DNA of 64,000 nt from Thermoguttaceae bacterium (GCA_017937485.1 JAGBDN010000024.1:62001-126000); one strand, 5' to 3'. Positions 1 through 8,994 are shown, counted from the first letter of the stretch. Notes: a model not told the origin generated them from the sequence alone. Numbers and translations: made by a program.

Positions 1-81
1 GGCGTTTTTTCGTTTCTTGCGTTTTAACTTTTCGCGTTCTTTCCCGTTTCGTTCGGTTCTTCGGTTCGCGCTCTTTCCCGA

Positions 82-498
82 TTATTCGCCGACGACGGCG
101 AACGAAACGTCGTAAACGCCCGCTTGCGCGCAAACGACGAGAATCGGCTCGATCGCGCCGTAAGGAACGTCGCGGTTCGTCCGAATCCGCGCCGCGACGG
201 GCCCGGTCGCTCGACTTTTTTCGCGAACGAGCCGCTCGCGCAACTCCGGAAGCGAAACGCGCTTCGCGCCGATGAAAATCGACTCCGCGTTCGGAACGTT
301 GACGATCAACTTGCCGGTTTCGTCCTTTTCCGCCGTCTCGCCGGACGTTTCGCGCGGAAGCGTCATCTCCATCGCCGTTTCCTCGCTGATCATTTGACTC
401 GACATAACGAAAAAAACGATCAGCAAAAAAGTAACGTCGATGAGCGGCGTCAAATTGAACGCCAACGATTTGGGTTTCGCGCCGTTTGCCGATTTCAT
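82..498 (-). CDS. exbD: ExbD/TolR-family biopolymer transport protein
   Basis: 138-residue inner-membrane protein of the ExbD/TolR family, which together with an ExbB/TolQ partner uses the proton motive force to energise outer-membrane processes. A single membrane segment spans about residues 18-36 and carries the conserved proton-channel aspartate (Asp21, in LTPLIDVTF). The remainder is the usual small periplasmic domain ending in a VYDVSFAVVGE-like strand. The length is normal for the family. The ATG is preceded by GGAGGCG. It lies 153 bp downstream of tgt on the same strand. No exbB/tolQ is visible, so the partner is presumably beyond the left edge or elsewhere. Family assignment is firm; the energised outer-membrane partner is unknown. 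Confidence 0.9.
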   Translation of the reverse strand: MKSANGAKPKSLAFNLTPLIDVTFLLIVFFVMSSQMISEETAMEMTLPRETSGETAEKDETGKLIVNVPNAESIFIGAKRVSLPELRERLVREKSRATGPVAARIRTNRDVPYGAIEPILVVCAQAGVYDVSFAVVGE

Positions 499-651
499 CG
501 CGCGCCTCCGTTCGCTCGATTGGTTTCGACGGAAAACGCGACGCTTCGCTCGGTTCCCCGAAACGTCGCCTTGTTTTCCCGTCTTGCCTAATTTAACTCA
601 ACTTCGTCGTTTCTGAACGCGACTTAGCGGTTCTCGCTCGTCGCCCCGTCG

Positions 652-1767
652 TCAATCCGGAACGCCCGCCGCCCAACCGGCGAACCGCTCGCGGTAAAAT
701 TCGAGGTAGGCGTCTTGCTCGATCGCTCGACGCGCCCGTTCCATCAAACGCTGATAATAAGTAATGTTGTGAATCGTCAACAAAACCGGCCCGAGCATTT
801 CGCCGGTAACGAAAAGGTGCCGAATGTACGCGCGACTCCGCCGACACGCCGGACACGGGCAATCCTCTTCGAGCGGGCGGTCGTCCCGTTCGTACCGGGC
901 GTTCCGCAACCGCATCGGGCCGTAATCGGTGAACGCCATCGCGTTGCGCCCGTTGCGCGACGGCATCACGCAGTCGAACATGTCGACGCCGCGCAGAACG
1001 CCTTCGAGCAAATCTTCCGGCCGTCCGACGCCCATCAGGTAGCGCGGTTTGTTCTCCGGCATGTGCGGCGTCGTCGCGTCGATGCATTCGTACATCGCCG
1101 ACGGTTCTTCGCCGACGCTGAGTCCGCCGATCGCGTACCCCGGGAAATCCAGCTCGGCCAACGCTTCGGCGCAACGGCGGCGCAAGTCGAACTCGAGACC
1201 GCCCTGCACGATCCCGAACTGCGCTTGGTCGTCGCGAGTATGCGCTTTTTGCGAACGCGCCGCCCAGCGAATCGTCCGCTCCATCGCGTCTTCGACCGCT
1301 CGCCGCGTATTTGGGAGCGCGATAACGTGGTCGAACACCATCGCGATATCGGCGCCCAACGCTTCTTGAATCGCGACCGAACGCTCCGGATTCAACGCGA
1401 TTTTGCGACCGTCGATGTGCGAACGGAAAACGGCGCCCTCTTCGTTAATCTTCGTAAGTTTCGCCAACGAAAAGAGTTGAAACCCGCCGCTGTCGGTCAG
1501 CATCGGCTTTTTCCAACCGCAAAACTTGTGCAACCCGCCGAGTTCGCGGACAATTTCTTCGCCCGGCCGCAACATCAAGTGATAAGTGTTCCCTAAAACA
1601 ATTTGCGAACCGGTTTCTTCCAACAAACCGACTTCGACGCCCTTCACCGACCCGCGCGTTCCGACCGGCATAAAGGTCGGCAGTTGCACGACGCCCCGGG
1701 GAGTCGTAAATTCGCCGCGACGCGCCGCCGTTTTCGCGTCCTTTTTCAGCAACTTATATTCAAACAA
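652..1767 (-). CDS. tgt: queuine tRNA-ribosyltransferase
   Basis: 371-residue tRNA-guanine transglycosylase, which exchanges guanine-34 of GUN-anticodon tRNAs for preQ1 in the cytoplasm (queuosine pathway). Visible landmarks are TDSGGFQ with catalytic Asp92, GIVQGG, the [14 protein letters not shown] segment around the nucleophilic Asp, and a CxCxxC...H zinc site near residue 306 (CPCPACRRS). Length is typical. No ATG lies in the right place: the reading frame starts with TTG (TTG TTT GAA TAT), about 7 nt after GGAAA, and the N-terminal residues MFEYKLL match the family, so a TTG start is inferred. The usual MPTR is MPSR here. Upstream lies a 43-bp tandem repeat field rather than yajC. Confidence 0.95.
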   Translation of the reverse strand: MFEYKLLKKDAKTAARRGEFTTPRGVVQLPTFMPVGTRGSVKGVEVGLLEETGSQIVLGNTYHLMLRPGEEIVRELGGLHKFCGWKKPMLTDSGGFQLFSLAKLTKINEEGAVFRSHIDGRKIALNPERSVAIQEALGADIAMVFDHVIALPNTRRAVEDAMERTIRWAARSQKAHTRDDQAQFGIVQGGLEFDLRRRCAEALAELDFPGYAIGGLSVGEEPSAMYECIDATTPHMPENKPRYLMGVGRPEDLLEGVLRGVDMFDCVMPSRNGRNAMAFTDYGPMRLRNARYERDDRPLEEDCPCPACRRSRAYIRHLFVTGEMLGPVLLTIHNITYYQRLMERARRAIEQDAYLEFYRERFAGWAAGVPD

Positions 1768-2186
1768 CGTTAATTTTCCCTATTTCGAAACCGCTTTTTC
1801 GCCGCGACGCGCCGCCCGATTTCCGCCGCCAAGTCGCCGTTTTCCTTCGCTTGCGCTTAAACCGTCGTTTTTCGCGCCGTCGTTTTCATTCGCTTGCGCT
1901 TAAACCGTCGTTTTTCGCGCCGTCGTTTTCATTCGCTTGCGCTTAAACCGCCGTTTTTTCGCGTCGCCGTTTTCCTTCGCTTGCGCTTAAACCGCCGAAT
2001 TTTTGCCGTTTTTTCGGCGCGAGGCGAACGTCGCCAGTCTGTTTCCGTTCCGACAAGAAAAAACGACCGTTCGCCGGAATCGTCGCCTGTCGCCGACGCG
2101 CCGCCGCACGGTCGCTTCAATAACTCGATCCGCCTTTTTCCGAACGCCGACTTACGCCGACGTTCGAAAACGCCCGTCGCGCTCGA
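1768..2186. repeat. intergenic region with four 43-44 bp tandem repeats
   Basis: Gap between tgt and the TPR/alpha-CTD gene. From about 1832 to 1998 a unit of 43-44 bp occurs four times; its core TTGCGCTTAAACC recurs at 1851, 1894, 1937 and 1981. Each unit also contains a CGTTTTCMTTCGC stretch. No plausible coding frame crosses the array. It is not a CRISPR, because there are no unique spacers. The rest of the gap shows no gene. Confidence 0.8.
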
Positions 2187-3518
2187 TCAATCGCCGCGGA
2201 GCTTGACGTTGAAGTTGACCAATTTTTCGCGAATTTCCTTCAAGCTGGTAACGCCGAAGTTCTTGCATTCGAGGAGTTCGTCCGCCGAACGCTTGACCAA
2301 TTCGCCGATCGTTTGAATGTTCAAGCGATGCATACACTTGCGAGCGCGCACCGACAGTTTGAGATCGGCGACGTCGCGCGCCAAAACGCTTTGTTCTTCC
2401 GGCGAAAGTTGTTGCGTTTCGACCGTTTCGACCGGTTGACGCTCGGTCGAGTGCATCCCGAGTTTGAGGCCCTTTTGTTGCAAAATTTCCTTAATTTCGG
2501 CCAAGGAGGTTTCGCCGAAGTTTTTGCTGCCGAGTAGGTCTTGCTCGGTGTGTTTGCAGAGATCGCCGAGAGTGCGAATCTTCATGTCTTCCAAGCAGTT
2601 GCGGCTGCGGACGGAAAGTTCGAAGTCGGTGATCGGCAAGCTCAACACGACGCCCATACGGTCGCGTTTGCGTTGTTCGTCTTCGTCGAAGCGCATATCG
2701 TTCGACGCTTTGACGTCCTTCAAGAAGAGCGCGGCTTTGGCGTTCGTCGGGAAGGAGTCGAGGACGCGTTGGAAGCAAATGATCGCTTGATCGTACATCT
2801 CGAGGTCTTCGTAAAGAATCCCGAGGTTGACGAGCGTGCCGACGTTCGTCGGGAAGTGCGCGACGGCGCGTTTGTACAGTTCGAGCGCTTCTTCGTCGTT
2901 CCCGCGACGTTCGTTTTCGAGCGCCAAACCGAAGAGCGCGCCCGGATGGTTGCGGTCGACGGCGAGCGCGCGTTCGTACAACGCGATCGATTCTTGCGGA
3001 TTGCCGCCGATAGCGCCGACGGTCGCGCCGCGTTGGTACAGGTATTCCGCCGTTTGTTCGATGGCGCCGGAGAGGCAGTCGAGTTCTTGCAAACTTTGCG
3101 ACAGCCGGCCCATTTCGCGGTAAACTTCGGCGCGACCAAGAGCGCACACGTCGACGTTATAACCGGCCGATTGCGCGGTATTGTACGCGGCGATCGCTTC
3201 GTCGTATTCCTTGTTGACGGCGCGGAGTTTCGCAAAATAGAATTGCGCGAGCGCGCCGCCGTCCCCTTTTTTCAGGGAGGCCAACGAATCGGCGTAATTT
3301 CCGACCAAGAACTCGCAAACGCCGAGCTTAACCCGAACCGCCGGGCTCAACTCTTCTTCGTCTTTCGCTTTGAGTTCGCCGATCGCTTCTTTTAACTCGT
3401 CGAATTTTTTAAGATCGCGAGCGATTTCTTCGCGCAACTGGTCGATTTCGCGCGGCCCGAACGAACCGCCGTACAACACCAGTTGTTTTAAATCAAACTC
3501 ATGGGCGCCGATCGCCAT
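2187..3518 (-). CDS. TPR protein with two RNA polymerase alpha C-terminal-like domains
   Basis: 443-residue soluble protein. Residues about 60-280 form a series of tetratricopeptide-like helical repeats (for example GALFGLALENERRGNDEEAL and TLVNLGILYEDLEMYDQAII). Two copies of the alpha-CTD helix-hairpin-helix fold follow at about 296-355 (ELSVRSRNCL...KNFGETSLAEIKEIL) and 384-443 (KLSVRARKCM...KNFGVTSLKEIREKL). In the polymerase alpha subunit this fold binds UP-element DNA and activators. The rest of the alpha subunit is absent. The architecture suggests a protein-protein or DNA-contacting scaffold connected to transcription, but its role is unknown. The start ATG has GAGGAG 9 nt upstream, and a clear promoter lies about 100 bp upstream. 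Confidence 0.85.
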   Translation of the reverse strand: MAIGAHEFDLKQLVLYGGSFGPREIDQLREEIARDLKKFDELKEAIGELKAKDEEELSPAVRVKLGVCEFLVGNYADSLASLKKGDGGALAQFYFAKLRAVNKEYDEAIAAYNTAQSAGYNVDVCALGRAEVYREMGRLSQSLQELDCLSGAIEQTAEYLYQRGATVGAIGGNPQESIALYERALAVDRNHPGALFGLALENERRGNDEEALELYKRAVAHFPTNVGTLVNLGILYEDLEMYDQAIICFQRVLDSFPTNAKAALFLKDVKASNDMRFDEDEQRKRDRMGVVLSLPITDFELSVRSRNCLEDMKIRTLGDLCKHTEQDLLGSKNFGETSLAEIKEILQQKGLKLGMHSTERQPVETVETQQLSPEEQSVLARDVADLKLSVRARKCMHRLNIQTIGELVKRSADELLECKNFGVTSLKEIREKLVNFNVKLRGD

Positions 3519-3620
3519 AACGGTTGTCTCCTCAAACTTTTTTCGCGACGCGCCGTCGTTTCAGCAAACGCGGCCCGAGCGCGGCTAAAATCACGCCCTC
3601 CCAATTAACGGCGTCCTTTC

Positions 3621-3648
3621 ATTTTAACAACGCGAGCTATTTTTTCAA
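3621..3648 (-). promoter_or_regulatory. sigma70-type promoter of the TPR/alpha-CTD gene
   Basis: On the minus strand, TTGAAA (3643-3648), a 16-bp spacer, then TAAAAT (3621-3626), ending about 100 bp upstream of the start codon at 3518. Confidence 0.55.
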
Positions 3649-3971
3649 GGGGGCGGCGCCGTTTCGCGGGGCTCTCGGCGATTTTTTTTAGAAAATTTCA
3701 AGAAAAATTTTACGTCGACGCGCTAAACGTCGACGCTTCATTCGCTTCAACCTCTTATTTCAACGCCGTTTAAAAAACATTCGCTCGAACGAACGACGGC
3801 GCGGCGAACTCCGAAAAAATCTTAAAAAATTTTTAAAAACGTTCGTCCAACGCTCCTTTTTTTGCGCGCGACCGTTTTTTTCGTTAAATTTGGCGGCGCA
3901 AAAAACGGGTCGCCGCATTACGCAAAGCGCCCGTTTTCGCCATTTTTCCTAATTGCGCAAGCAAGCGTCGT
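3649..3971. other. intergenic, no gene seen
   Basis: AT-richer stretch between the TPR gene promoter and the end of the Bax-inhibitor gene, with several A/T runs. No supported reading frame, RNA gene or strong terminator was found. Confidence 0.5.
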
Positions 3972-4703
3972 TTAGTCGCGGTTCAGCGACAACAGCAAAT
4001 GCAGAACGTAATAGAAAAGCGTCATCAACGACGCGAACAGTTCGATCGACGCGACGACGTCCATCGATTCGTCGCAGCGAAGCATCACGTTCGACGTGTC
4101 GTAAAGGATGTAACCGCAAGCCAACGCGATCATCGCCCCCGCGAACACGGCGCCGAGCGCAAAGCCGAACAGCATCGACGCGACGATCAAGCACAGCGCG
4201 GCGAGCGTCGCGAACACCAAAAACGACCGCAGGAACGAAAAATCTTTGCGCGTAACGAAAACCGCCGCCGTCAGCGCGACGAAGAGCGAAATCGTCAGCC
4301 CCGCCGCTTGCCCGATCAACCGTAAACCGCCGTCGGTAAAGTGGAGCGCGACCGCCAAAATCGGCATAAAGATCAGAACGTACATCGCGACGTAAAACGC
4401 CAGCGCGACGTAATGCCCGACCTTCGTTTTCGACGCGTTCAAAATCGCGTTCGCGACGAACGGCCCGCCCAAGCAGAGCGCCAAAAGAACGATTCCCGTC
4501 AGTTTGCCGCTCGCGGTGAAAAGATTGACGATCGCGTCGCCGCAAAACGCGAAAAGGAGCGTCTCGATCGCCGCGAACGCCGCGACGGCGCCGGTCAGGT
4601 TGAGGTAGGTTCGCGTCAAAAAGCGCGAGCGCGCCCCGACGTCTTCCAAAAGCGAAACCGCGCCGCGTTCCATACCGCGAGCCGCATTGTCGTAATATTC
4701 CAT
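3972..4703 (-). CDS. Bax inhibitor-1/YccA family membrane protein
   Basis: 243-residue integral membrane protein with about seven hydrophobic helices, from SRFLTRTYLNLTGAVAAFAA near residue 30 to the C-terminus. Conserved family features are the start of helix 1 (FLTRTYLNLTGA) and the late ...YDTSNVMLR segment, corresponding to the acidic helix preceding the last helix. Family members such as YccA and YbhL are inner-membrane proteins; YccA modulates FtsH, and others leak protons or calcium. The specific role here is unknown. The start ATG follows AGGAGA, with a good promoter about 130 bp upstream. It is transcribed alone. Confidence 0.9.
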   Translation of the reverse strand: MEYYDNAARGMERGAVSLLEDVGARSRFLTRTYLNLTGAVAAFAAIETLLFAFCGDAIVNLFTASGKLTGIVLLALCLGGPFVANAILNASKTKVGHYVALAFYVAMYVLIFMPILAVALHFTDGGLRLIGQAAGLTISLFVALTAAVFVTRKDFSFLRSFLVFATLAALCLIVASMLFGFALGAVFAGAMIALACGYILYDTSNVMLRCDESMDVVASIELFASLMTLFYYVLHLLLSLNRD

Positions 4704-4830
4704 TTTCGTTTCTCCTTTTTATTATCGCGTCGTTTTTGAGACGGCGCTCAATATTCGTTCGACGCAAACGTCGTCCGTTGCGTTCGTCGCCGACGCGTTA
4801 TCGATCAAACGTTTAACGTCTTTATTCTTA

Positions 4831-4859
4831 ATTATACAAAAAAGGCGAGAAAGCGACAA
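4831..4859 (-). promoter_or_regulatory. sigma70-type promoter of the Bax-inhibitor gene
   Basis: On the minus strand, TTGTCG (4854-4859), a 17-bp spacer, then a perfect TATAAT (4831-4836). It lies about 128 bp upstream of the ATG at 4703. Confidence 0.7.
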
Positions 4860-4904
4860 GAAATAAACGTCGACGAGAAAAAATTTTTCGATAAAAACAA
4901 GAAA

Positions 4905-4942
4905 AAAAACGCGCCGACGTAAAAACGTCGGCGACGCGTTTT
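4905..4942 (-). terminator. intrinsic terminator downstream of rpiB
   Basis: Hairpin with 7-bp inner stem CCGACGT/ACGTCGG around an AAAA loop, and outer AAAACGCG/CGCGTTTT arms separated by a 3-nt bulge. It can act in both directions. It lies 85 bp past the rpiB stop. Confidence 0.7.
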
Positions 4943-5026
4943 AAATTGGGCGTTTTAGAAAGACTTTGCCGCTCGATATGAACAAGACTTGCGCGACCGA
5001 CGCCGCGTTCCGGCGTTCGACGGCTT

Positions 5027-5656
5027 TCACAGCCCGGTTTCGCGTTCGAGCGCCGAAATTTTGTCGACGCGGCGCGCGTGTCGATCGCCGTCGAAGGGCG
5101 TCGTCAACCAGATGCGGACGAGCGCTTCGATTTCGGCGACGCCCAAAAATTCGCCGGAAAGGCAAAGGACGTTCGCGTCGTTATGCCGACGGCTCAATTC
5201 GGCGGCGACTTCGTTGCAACAGACCGCCGCGCGAACGCCGCGAATTTTGTTCGCCGCGACGCACATCCCAATGCCGGTGCCGCAAATGAGAATCCCTTTG
5301 TCCGCTTCGCCGGACGCGACCGCCTCGGCGACCGCCGCCGCGACGTCCGGATAGTCGACCGCTTTCGTCGCGTCGCCCGTTTCTTCGCGCTCAAAATCCG
5401 GTTTGCTAATTTCAACTTGTCCCGGCGCCGTTCGTTTGAGCGAATAAATCGCGATCTCTTCGTCCGACTCGGCGCGCTCGCTTTCGTCGAACGAATCGGA
5501 ACACGACGCGCCGGAAATCAAATGCGCCCCGACGAGCCGTTCGCCGTATCGTCGAGCCGCGGCCAAGCCGGCGTAATGTTCGCGAAGAAGGACGTCCGCC
5601 GCAATTTTTTGAGCGATTTGAGCCCCGCGATGATCGCTTCCGAGAGCAATGCGCAT
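5027..5656 (-). CDS. rpiB: RpiB/LacA/LacB-family sugar-phosphate isomerase with internal insertion
   Basis: 209 residues, against about 145-150 for typical RpiB. The enzyme interconverts ribose-5-phosphate and ribulose-5-phosphate in the cytoplasmic pentose phosphate pathway. Family landmarks are IALGSDHRG (residues 3-11), VDYPD (100-104), GILICGTGIGMCVAANK with the catalytic Cys125, and RRHNDANVLCLSG. The distance from DHRG to VDYPD is about 90 residues where about 30-35 is usual, so roughly 55-60 residues rich in Glu, Asp and Ser are inserted between the first beta-alpha unit and the second. Both catalytic regions are intact, so it is probably active. The start ATG follows GGGGAAAA. It could instead act on another sugar phosphate (LacAB-like). 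Confidence 0.88.
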   Translation of the reverse strand: MRIALGSDHRGAQIAQKIAADVLLREHYAGLAAARRYGERLVGAHLISGASCSDSFDESERAESDEEIAIYSLKRTAPGQVEISKPDFEREETGDATKAVDYPDVAAAVAEAVASGEADKGILICGTGIGMCVAANKIRGVRAAVCCNEVAAELSRRHNDANVLCLSGEFLGVAEIEALVRIWLTTPFDGDRHARRVDKISALERETGL

Positions 5657-5942
5657 TTTGATTTTCCCCTTTCGACGCCGCTTACGCCGCGCGCCGTCAA
5701 GTTCGTCGTTCCGTTTTCCGGTTGTTTTTTCGACGTTTTCTTAATATTTCGTCGCGTCGAACCTAAACGCCGTTCGCGTTCTCAACGCTCCGATTACCGT
5801 TCCCGCCGCCCGACGCAAACGAGAAGAGAGGCGGGAATATTTTAAGTTAAAATTGGATTTATTTTACCCGAGAATTTAATTTACGCAAGAGCGTTCTTCG
5901 AAAAATTTATTGAAAAAAGAAAATTTCTACTTCAAAAGGCCT

Positions 5943-6809
5943 TTAAGACCGCCTTTGCGCGCCCGTTTCGACGCGACGCCGGAACGAAAATCCGCCGTTG
6001 ACCGGAACGTTTTGCCCGTTCACATACGCCGCCGCGTCCGACGTTAAAAACCGAACGACCGCCGCGACCTCCGCCGCCGTCCCCCAGCGTCCGCTCAACG
6101 ACTCCGCCGCGACGCGCTTCGTCGCCGCCTCCGAAGCGACCGCGCCCCAAGTCGTTCGAATCCAGCCGGGCGAAACGACGTTGACGCGAACCTCCGGCGC
6201 CAGCTCTTGCGCGAGCGACCGCCCGAACGAAACGACCGCGCCCTTGCAAACCGCGTACAACTGCGCCGTTTCCCCCTCCATTCCGCGCTCGACGCCGTCC
6301 CAACCGAACAAAACCAGCGCCGGAGAAGCGCCGCTCGCCGTCCCTTTTTCCGCCGCCGTCCGTCGAAACGCCCGAGCCGCGTCGCCGAACGCCCGAGTCG
6401 TCGCGACCGTCGCCGCGACGTCGACCGCCCAAACGCGCCGGAGCCGTTCGTCGAAGGTCGCCGCCTTCATTTCCGGCGTCATCAAGTCGACGCCCGCCGC
6501 CGCGACGAAAGCGTCGAGTCGCGGAACGTCCGTTTGTTGCGCTTTTTTCAACGCGTCGAGAACGCCGTCGACGAAACCGCCGACGCCCGCTTCGGTCGCA
6601 AGGTTCGCTTCGAAAATCTCGACCGAAGCGAAGTCGCCGCCGTTGCGACGCGCCCAGTCGGTCAGCGCCGCCCGATTCCGATTCGTCTGCAGGTAAAGCG
6701 CGACGTTTTCGCCGCGATACGACTCCGCGACGGCTCGTCCAATCCCCCCGGAAGCGCCGGAAATCACGACGTATTTTCTCGCGTCGCCGTTATTTTGCGC
6801 CGTTTGCAT
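5943..6809 (-). CDS. SDR-family oxidoreductase
   Basis: 288-residue short-chain dehydrogenase/reductase with a Rossmann fold. It shows the nucleotide-binding SGASGGIG (residues 17-24), the active-site Y-x-x-x-K (Tyr185, Lys189 in YAVCKGA), NVVSPGWIRT and a C-terminal NGQNVPVNGG typical of FabG-like enzymes. The catalytic serine usually found about 13 residues before the Tyr is not obvious: the strand reads LVLFGWDGVERG, so activity or substrate may be unusual. The ATG at 6809 is chosen because the longer open frame runs into the upstream MATE gene in another frame. It lies 35 bp downstream of the MATE gene, so the two are probably co-transcribed. The substrate cannot be told. Confidence 0.85.
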   Translation of the reverse strand: MQTAQNNGDARKYVVISGASGGIGRAVAESYRGENVALYLQTNRNRAALTDWARRNGGDFASVEIFEANLATEAGVGGFVDGVLDALKKAQQTDVPRLDAFVAAAGVDLMTPEMKAATFDERLRRVWAVDVAATVATTRAFGDAARAFRRTAAEKGTASGASPALVLFGWDGVERGMEGETAQLYAVCKGAVVSFGRSLAQELAPEVRVNVVSPGWIRTTWGAVASEAATKRVAAESLSGRWGTAAEVAAVVRFLTSDAAAYVNGQNVPVNGGFSFRRRVETGAQRRS

Positions 6810-6844
6810 TATTCGCCTCGTTTCGCCGTCTCGCCTAATTTCGC

Positions 6845-8341
6845 TCAAACGCCGGTCGCCGTCGCCGCTTTTCCCGCCTCCGTCGCCGCTTTCTCCGCTT
6901 TCAGAAGGCGATATTCGGCGATCTCCTTCTTTTTCGTTCGATATTCGATTCCCAAAAAGACCGCCGCGATCGCGAACGCCAACGCGTCGGAAATCGGGAA
7001 CGAAAACCAACAACCGTTTAAGCCGACGACGCCGCACGCCTCGAAAATCCGCGGTAAAAAGTAAAGGCAAGGGAGCAAAAAGAGCAACTGCCGCAACAAT
7101 GTCAACATCAACGCCAAAATCGGCCGCCCGTGCGCTTGGAAGTAGCCGCCGGCCAAAATGTTGACGCCGACGAACGGCAAGCCGCACATCACGAAGCGAA
7201 TCGCGCTCGTTCCCAGCGCCAATTTCTCGTCGTACCCCGGTTCGCTCGAATTTAAGAAGAGCCAAACGAAGGGTTTCGGCCAAAGCATCAGGACGAACCA
7301 AGCCGCGAACCCGGCGACGACGACGACCTTCAGCGCCAACGTCAACGCCGGCAAGACGCGATCCGGTCGTTTCGCGCCGACGTTGTACCCGACGATCGGC
7401 TGCAAACCTTGTCCAAGCCCTAAAAACGGCATCAGCACGGCGTTGGCGATCGCGATCGCGATTCCCATCACCGCGACCGCGACGTCGCCGCCGTCGAACG
7501 CGTAATTCATCGCTTCGCCGTATTTCCGTCCAAATTGGCCGAGCATATTGTTTTGCGTTACCGACAGAATCATCGCGCAAGCCTGCGTCGCGAACGGAAC
7601 GCCGCCGAGAACCGCGATTTCTTTCGTCAATTTCCAATTAAAGCGACAACAATATTTCCACCGCCAACGGAGCGTCGTTCGACCGGAAAAATAGAGCCAG
7701 CAAATCCAAGCGGCGCTGACGCAACACGCCAAGACGTTCGCGAGTCCGGCGCCCCAAATCCCGGTTTTCAAATAAAAGAGGAAAAACCAGTCGAGCGCCG
7801 CGTTGACGATCGCCGCGATGAACATCGAGACCATCGCGATTTTCGGTTTCCCTTCGGCGCGGATGAAATTGTTGACGCCGTAAGCGATATGTTGCGGAAA
7901 GACGCCCCAAATTAACACCGACAAATACGACTTCGCCAACGGCATGACCGCTTCGGTCGCGCCGAAAAGTCGCAAAAGCGGCTCCATAAACGCGATACCG
8001 AAGGCGGTAAAAAGAACCGAGGTCGCGGCGGAGAGGAAAAGCGCCTGCCCGAGCGCCTCTTCGGCTTGCTCGTTGTTCCGCTCGCCGAGTTTGATCGAAA
8101 TGATGATCGTCGCGCCGGTGCCGATCGTCATCGCGATCGCCAAAAAGATCAAAATGACCGGAAACGCGACGGTAACGGCGGCGAGCCCGTCGGTTCCGAA
8201 ACATTGTCCGACAAAAACGCGAGCGACGAGGTTGTAAGTCGCCATCACAAACGCGGCGGTGATCGCCGGAAGCGAAAATTCGAAAAGGAGCCGTCCGACG
8301 GAACGCGTCTCAAGAAATTCCGGATTTTGCGTTTGCGCCAT
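6845..8341 (-). CDS. MATE family efflux transporter
   Basis: 498-residue multidrug and toxin extrusion protein with about 12 transmembrane helices in two related halves, each beginning with the family-typical pattern (for example LLFEFSLPAITAAF near residue 18 and AVLGGVPFATQACAMIL near 243). Members export cationic drugs or metabolites in exchange for sodium or protons. It resembles the MepA/DinF-like branch, in which VGYNVGAKRPDRV-like loops are common (present near 330). The start ATG has a strong GGAGGAA. It heads a likely two-gene unit with the SDR oxidoreductase. The C-terminus is Ala/Glu-rich and cytoplasmic. The substrate is unknown. Confidence 0.93.
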   Translation of the reverse strand: MAQTQNPEFLETRSVGRLLFEFSLPAITAAFVMATYNLVARVFVGQCFGTDGLAAVTVAFPVILIFLAIAMTIGTGATIIISIKLGERNNEQAEEALGQALFLSAATSVLFTAFGIAFMEPLLRLFGATEAVMPLAKSYLSVLIWGVFPQHIAYGVNNFIRAEGKPKIAMVSMFIAAIVNAALDWFFLFYLKTGIWGAGLANVLACCVSAAWICWLYFSGRTTLRWRWKYCCRFNWKLTKEIAVLGGVPFATQACAMILSVTQNNMLGQFGRKYGEAMNYAFDGGDVAVAVMGIAIAIANAVLMPFLGLGQGLQPIVGYNVGAKRPDRVLPALTLALKVVVVAGFAAWFVLMLWPKPFVWLFLNSSEPGYDEKLALGTSAIRFVMCGLPFVGVNILAGGYFQAHGRPILALMLTLLRQLLFLLPCLYFLPRIFEACGVVGLNGCWFSFPISDALAFAIAAVFLGIEYRTKKKEIAEYRLLKAEKAATEAGKAATATGV

Positions 8342-8476
8342 AATTCGTTTTCCTCCAAGAGTTTGTCGCTTTCGAGCCGCGACGTTGAAGAGACGGGCGT
8401 TTCTAAAACGACCGCTAAACGATTATACCGCGTTCGCGCCGGACGCCAAGGGGGAGCGCCCGCGTCTTTCGCCGTC

Positions 8477-8646
8477 GACGCGTCAAGAAACGCCGCGAGC
8501 CGCGAAACGCTCCCAATTGGAACGCGTCGCGGCTTCGACGACAAAATCGACGGCGGCGAGCGGAAACGCGGGGCGCATTTTGCTCCGCGACGCGTCAAGA
8601 AACGCCGCGAGCCGCGAAACGCTCCCAATCGGAACGCGACGCGGCT
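8477..8646. repeat. 58-bp direct repeat pair in MATE-pfp gap
   Basis: Two near-identical copies at 8477-8534 and 8589-8646, sharing the words GACGCGTCAAGAAACGCC, GCGAGCCGCGAAACGC and TCCCAAT and differing at only a few bases. A second shared word, GGCGGCGAGCGGAAACGCGG, occurs near 8551, 8716 and 8907. The gap from 8342 to 8776 is thus a repeat field without a supported gene. Confidence 0.8.
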
Positions 8647-8776
8647 CGAGACGGCAAAAAAAGTCCGCAAAGCGTTCGAATCGCTCGACCGCTTCAGACG
8701 TTATTTCGATTAACGGCGGCGAGCGGAAACGCGGAACGCTCCCGCCCTCAAACGCCGAACTTACTCAAACTCAACT

Positions 8777-8905
8777 CAATTAAAAGAGTTTGACGTATTT
8801 CGGCAATTCGCCGATCAACGGGCGCAGGTATTCGACGCAAGCGTCGGCGACGCGAAGGTTTTCCGCGTCGACGTATTCCGGCGGCGTCGGTTGCGATTCG
8901 ACGAC
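8777..8905 (-). pseudogene. remnant of a second pfp 3' end
   Basis: The minus strand encodes EYVDAENLRVADACVEYL and continues to the same GELPKYVKLF terminus as the neighbouring phosphofructokinase. It differs from the intact gene at about 4 of 33 residues and about 14 of 118 bases, mostly silent changes. Upstream of this homology the frame becomes unrelated and Arg-rich, so no functional protein is expected. The shared DNA also includes the bases just past the stop (CTCAACTCAATTAAAAG). Preserved amino acids with diverged third positions suggest a remnant of a once-complete tandem paralogue rather than a very recent duplication (inference). Confidence 0.8.
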
Positions 8906-8994
8906 GCGGCGGCGAGCGGAAACGCGGAACGCTCCCGCTTCAAACGCCGGAATTGCGGTCAAACAGTCGTCAACCGTCGCTAAACTCAACTCAA

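Noticed and set aside
1832..1998. CRISPR array
   Set aside because: Repeats are adjacent with no unique spacers and no cas genes nearby.
6810..7637. upstream extension of the SDR frame into the MATE gene
   Set aside because: The extension is Arg-rich and overlaps MATE in another frame; the ATG at 6809 gives the usual SDR N-terminus.
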